A model generated the notes under the pieces. The model was not told where the DNA came from. It searched no databases and saw only the letters and a list, made by a program, of their open reading frames with translations. Both the position numbers and the translations under genes were made by a program. Shown here in pieces: positions 52,938-53,376 of a stretch of 53,376 bases of DNA; position 1 is the first letter of the stretch, and each line of letters begins with the position of its first letter. The DNA comes from an uncultured Lachnospiraceae bacterium (GTDB lineage Bacteria; Bacillota; Clostridia; Lachnospirales; Lachnospiraceae): positions 1 through 53,376 of the forward strand of contig CAJUJR010000009.1 of assembly GCA_910586605.1 (NCBI GenBank), given 5' to 3'.

Positions 52938-53062
52938 TTTTATCCATTTCCCCATCCATATATCAAATAGTCTGTTGTAACCGCCAAAACACAGGCTAGT
53001 TTTGATATATGGCAATAAGCGGCATCCTGTATATAATAATTTTATCCCTCACAGGATAGCCG
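52933..53062. repeat. two strong hairpins with a 13-bp direct repeat
   Basis: The first hairpin (52956-53012) has 12 perfect pairs, a 2-base bulge and 8 more pairs, with a 15-base loop. The second (53020-53062) has 11 pairs around a 20-base loop and one bulge. The 13-mer AATAATTTTATCC occurs at 52933-52945 and again at 53035-53047. No ORF overlaps it. Confidence 0.75.
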
Positions 53063-53099
53063 GCCGGAAACCAAAGGCGCAGGCTGCATAGCTGAAAAT

Positions 53100-53376
53100 T
53101 TAATTGTTTCCTTTTACAGTAATTTCATATAACACATCCAACAGCCGTTCAACCCTTTTAAGAGTATTGGGATTGAAACGTTTTAACGTAGAAACAATTT
53201 CTTCTTCATATTTTCGGTATTCACTCCCATACATAATGTAATCTAGGCTTACCTCCAATGCTTTTGAAATCCCCATAAGAGTTGTTGCAGAAAACCCCTT
53301 TTTGTCTGTTTCAATTTCATATAAAAATTTCCACCTGTGCGGTTAGATTTTTCAAAATAAAAGAAATTTTAGGCGC
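53100..53376 (-). pseudogene. broken XRE-type helix-turn-helix regulator, C-terminal part
   Basis: The frame ending at 53100 encodes FLYEIETDKKGFSATTLMG, then ISKALEVSLDYIMYGSE, the familiar end of an XRE domain, and a 35-residue tail. Going upstream this frame meets TAA at 53343-53345 with no start codon in between. A second frame is open to the window edge, so a frameshift near the AAATTTTT run (about 53323-53330) probably splits the gene. The N-terminus is off the window. Confidence 0.6.

Noticed and set aside
52933..53062. CRISPR array
   Set aside because: There are only two direct repeats of 13 bp, no regular spacers and no cas genes.

Overview
The window looks like a chromosomal segment from an anaerobic, low-to-medium-GC Firmicute, most likely a Lachnospiraceae-type Clostridium relative. 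The reasons are the gene content (HydE, a GGGtGRT/NifU-like pair, DUF5685, DUF6512, a large single-chain PurL), strong AGGAGG ribosome sites, sigma-A-type promoters and tRNA genes without encoded CCA. The assignment to family is inference. There are no phage or transposase genes, and most of the window is housekeeping. Nearly everything is on the minus strand; the exceptions are the first two genes, argG and a small regulator near the right end.

Layout by position. 1-890: the tail of an Lnt/nitrilase-like gene and a DUF6512 membrane protein, closed by a bidirectional terminator. 1002-5804: a GGGtGRT protein, a NifU-like scaffold, a left-handed beta-helix transferase, topoisomerase III and a possible small membrane protein. 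5944-11990: a purM-purN-purD-glyA-LUD-hydE run that joins purine synthesis, one-carbon/glycine metabolism and an H-cluster maturase. 12140-14704: an SDR oxidoreductase and an unrecognised membrane protein. 14818-21229: comEA, an OmpR-type response regulator, a histidine kinase, a GerMN lipoprotein and comEC, apparently one competence-flavoured operon. 21443-25751: a DUF606 transporter behind a structured leader, argD-argB, and divergent argG, with ARG-box operators in the shared region. 25912-31139: maf, a DUF1266 lipoprotein, an SseB-domain protein and an LTA-synthase-like sulfatase. 31227-34073: a YhfC-type membrane protein and an ABC-2 exporter. 34269-37164: mtnA, citrate synthase and a MarR regulator, with a CIRCE-like heat-shock operator upstream. 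37501-40094: a thioesterase, a 77-residue protein, a J-domain protein, DUF5685 and a zinc-ribbon membrane protein. 40254-42502: an MNT-HEPN pair behind pncB. 42541-42735: two identical tRNA-Gly(GCC) genes. 42822-47851: purL and a SurA/PrsA-like membrane protein. 47947-49788: a BlaI/BlaR1 pair in which blaR1 is split by a frameshift in a G7 tract. 49930-52194: a secreted leucine-rich-repeat protein. 52557-52937: a second BlaI-family regulator, followed by two strong hairpins and a broken XRE regulator at the window edge.

I did not find a clear-cut new defence system or CRISPR array. The best leads for something undescribed are regulatory RNAs and operators. They are an ordered set of pairing segments upstream of the DUF606 transporter, a similar three-segment switch over the histidine-kinase start, the CIRCE-like element on MarR-citrate synthase, the 23-bp dyad on the blaI promoter, the double hairpin with 13-bp direct repeats near 53 kb, and a family of short dispersed repeats. 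Protein-level leads are the comEA-TCS-GerMN-comEC arrangement, comEC with an apparent ATC start, the MNT-HEPN pair attached to pncB, and the GGGtGRT/scaffold pair.
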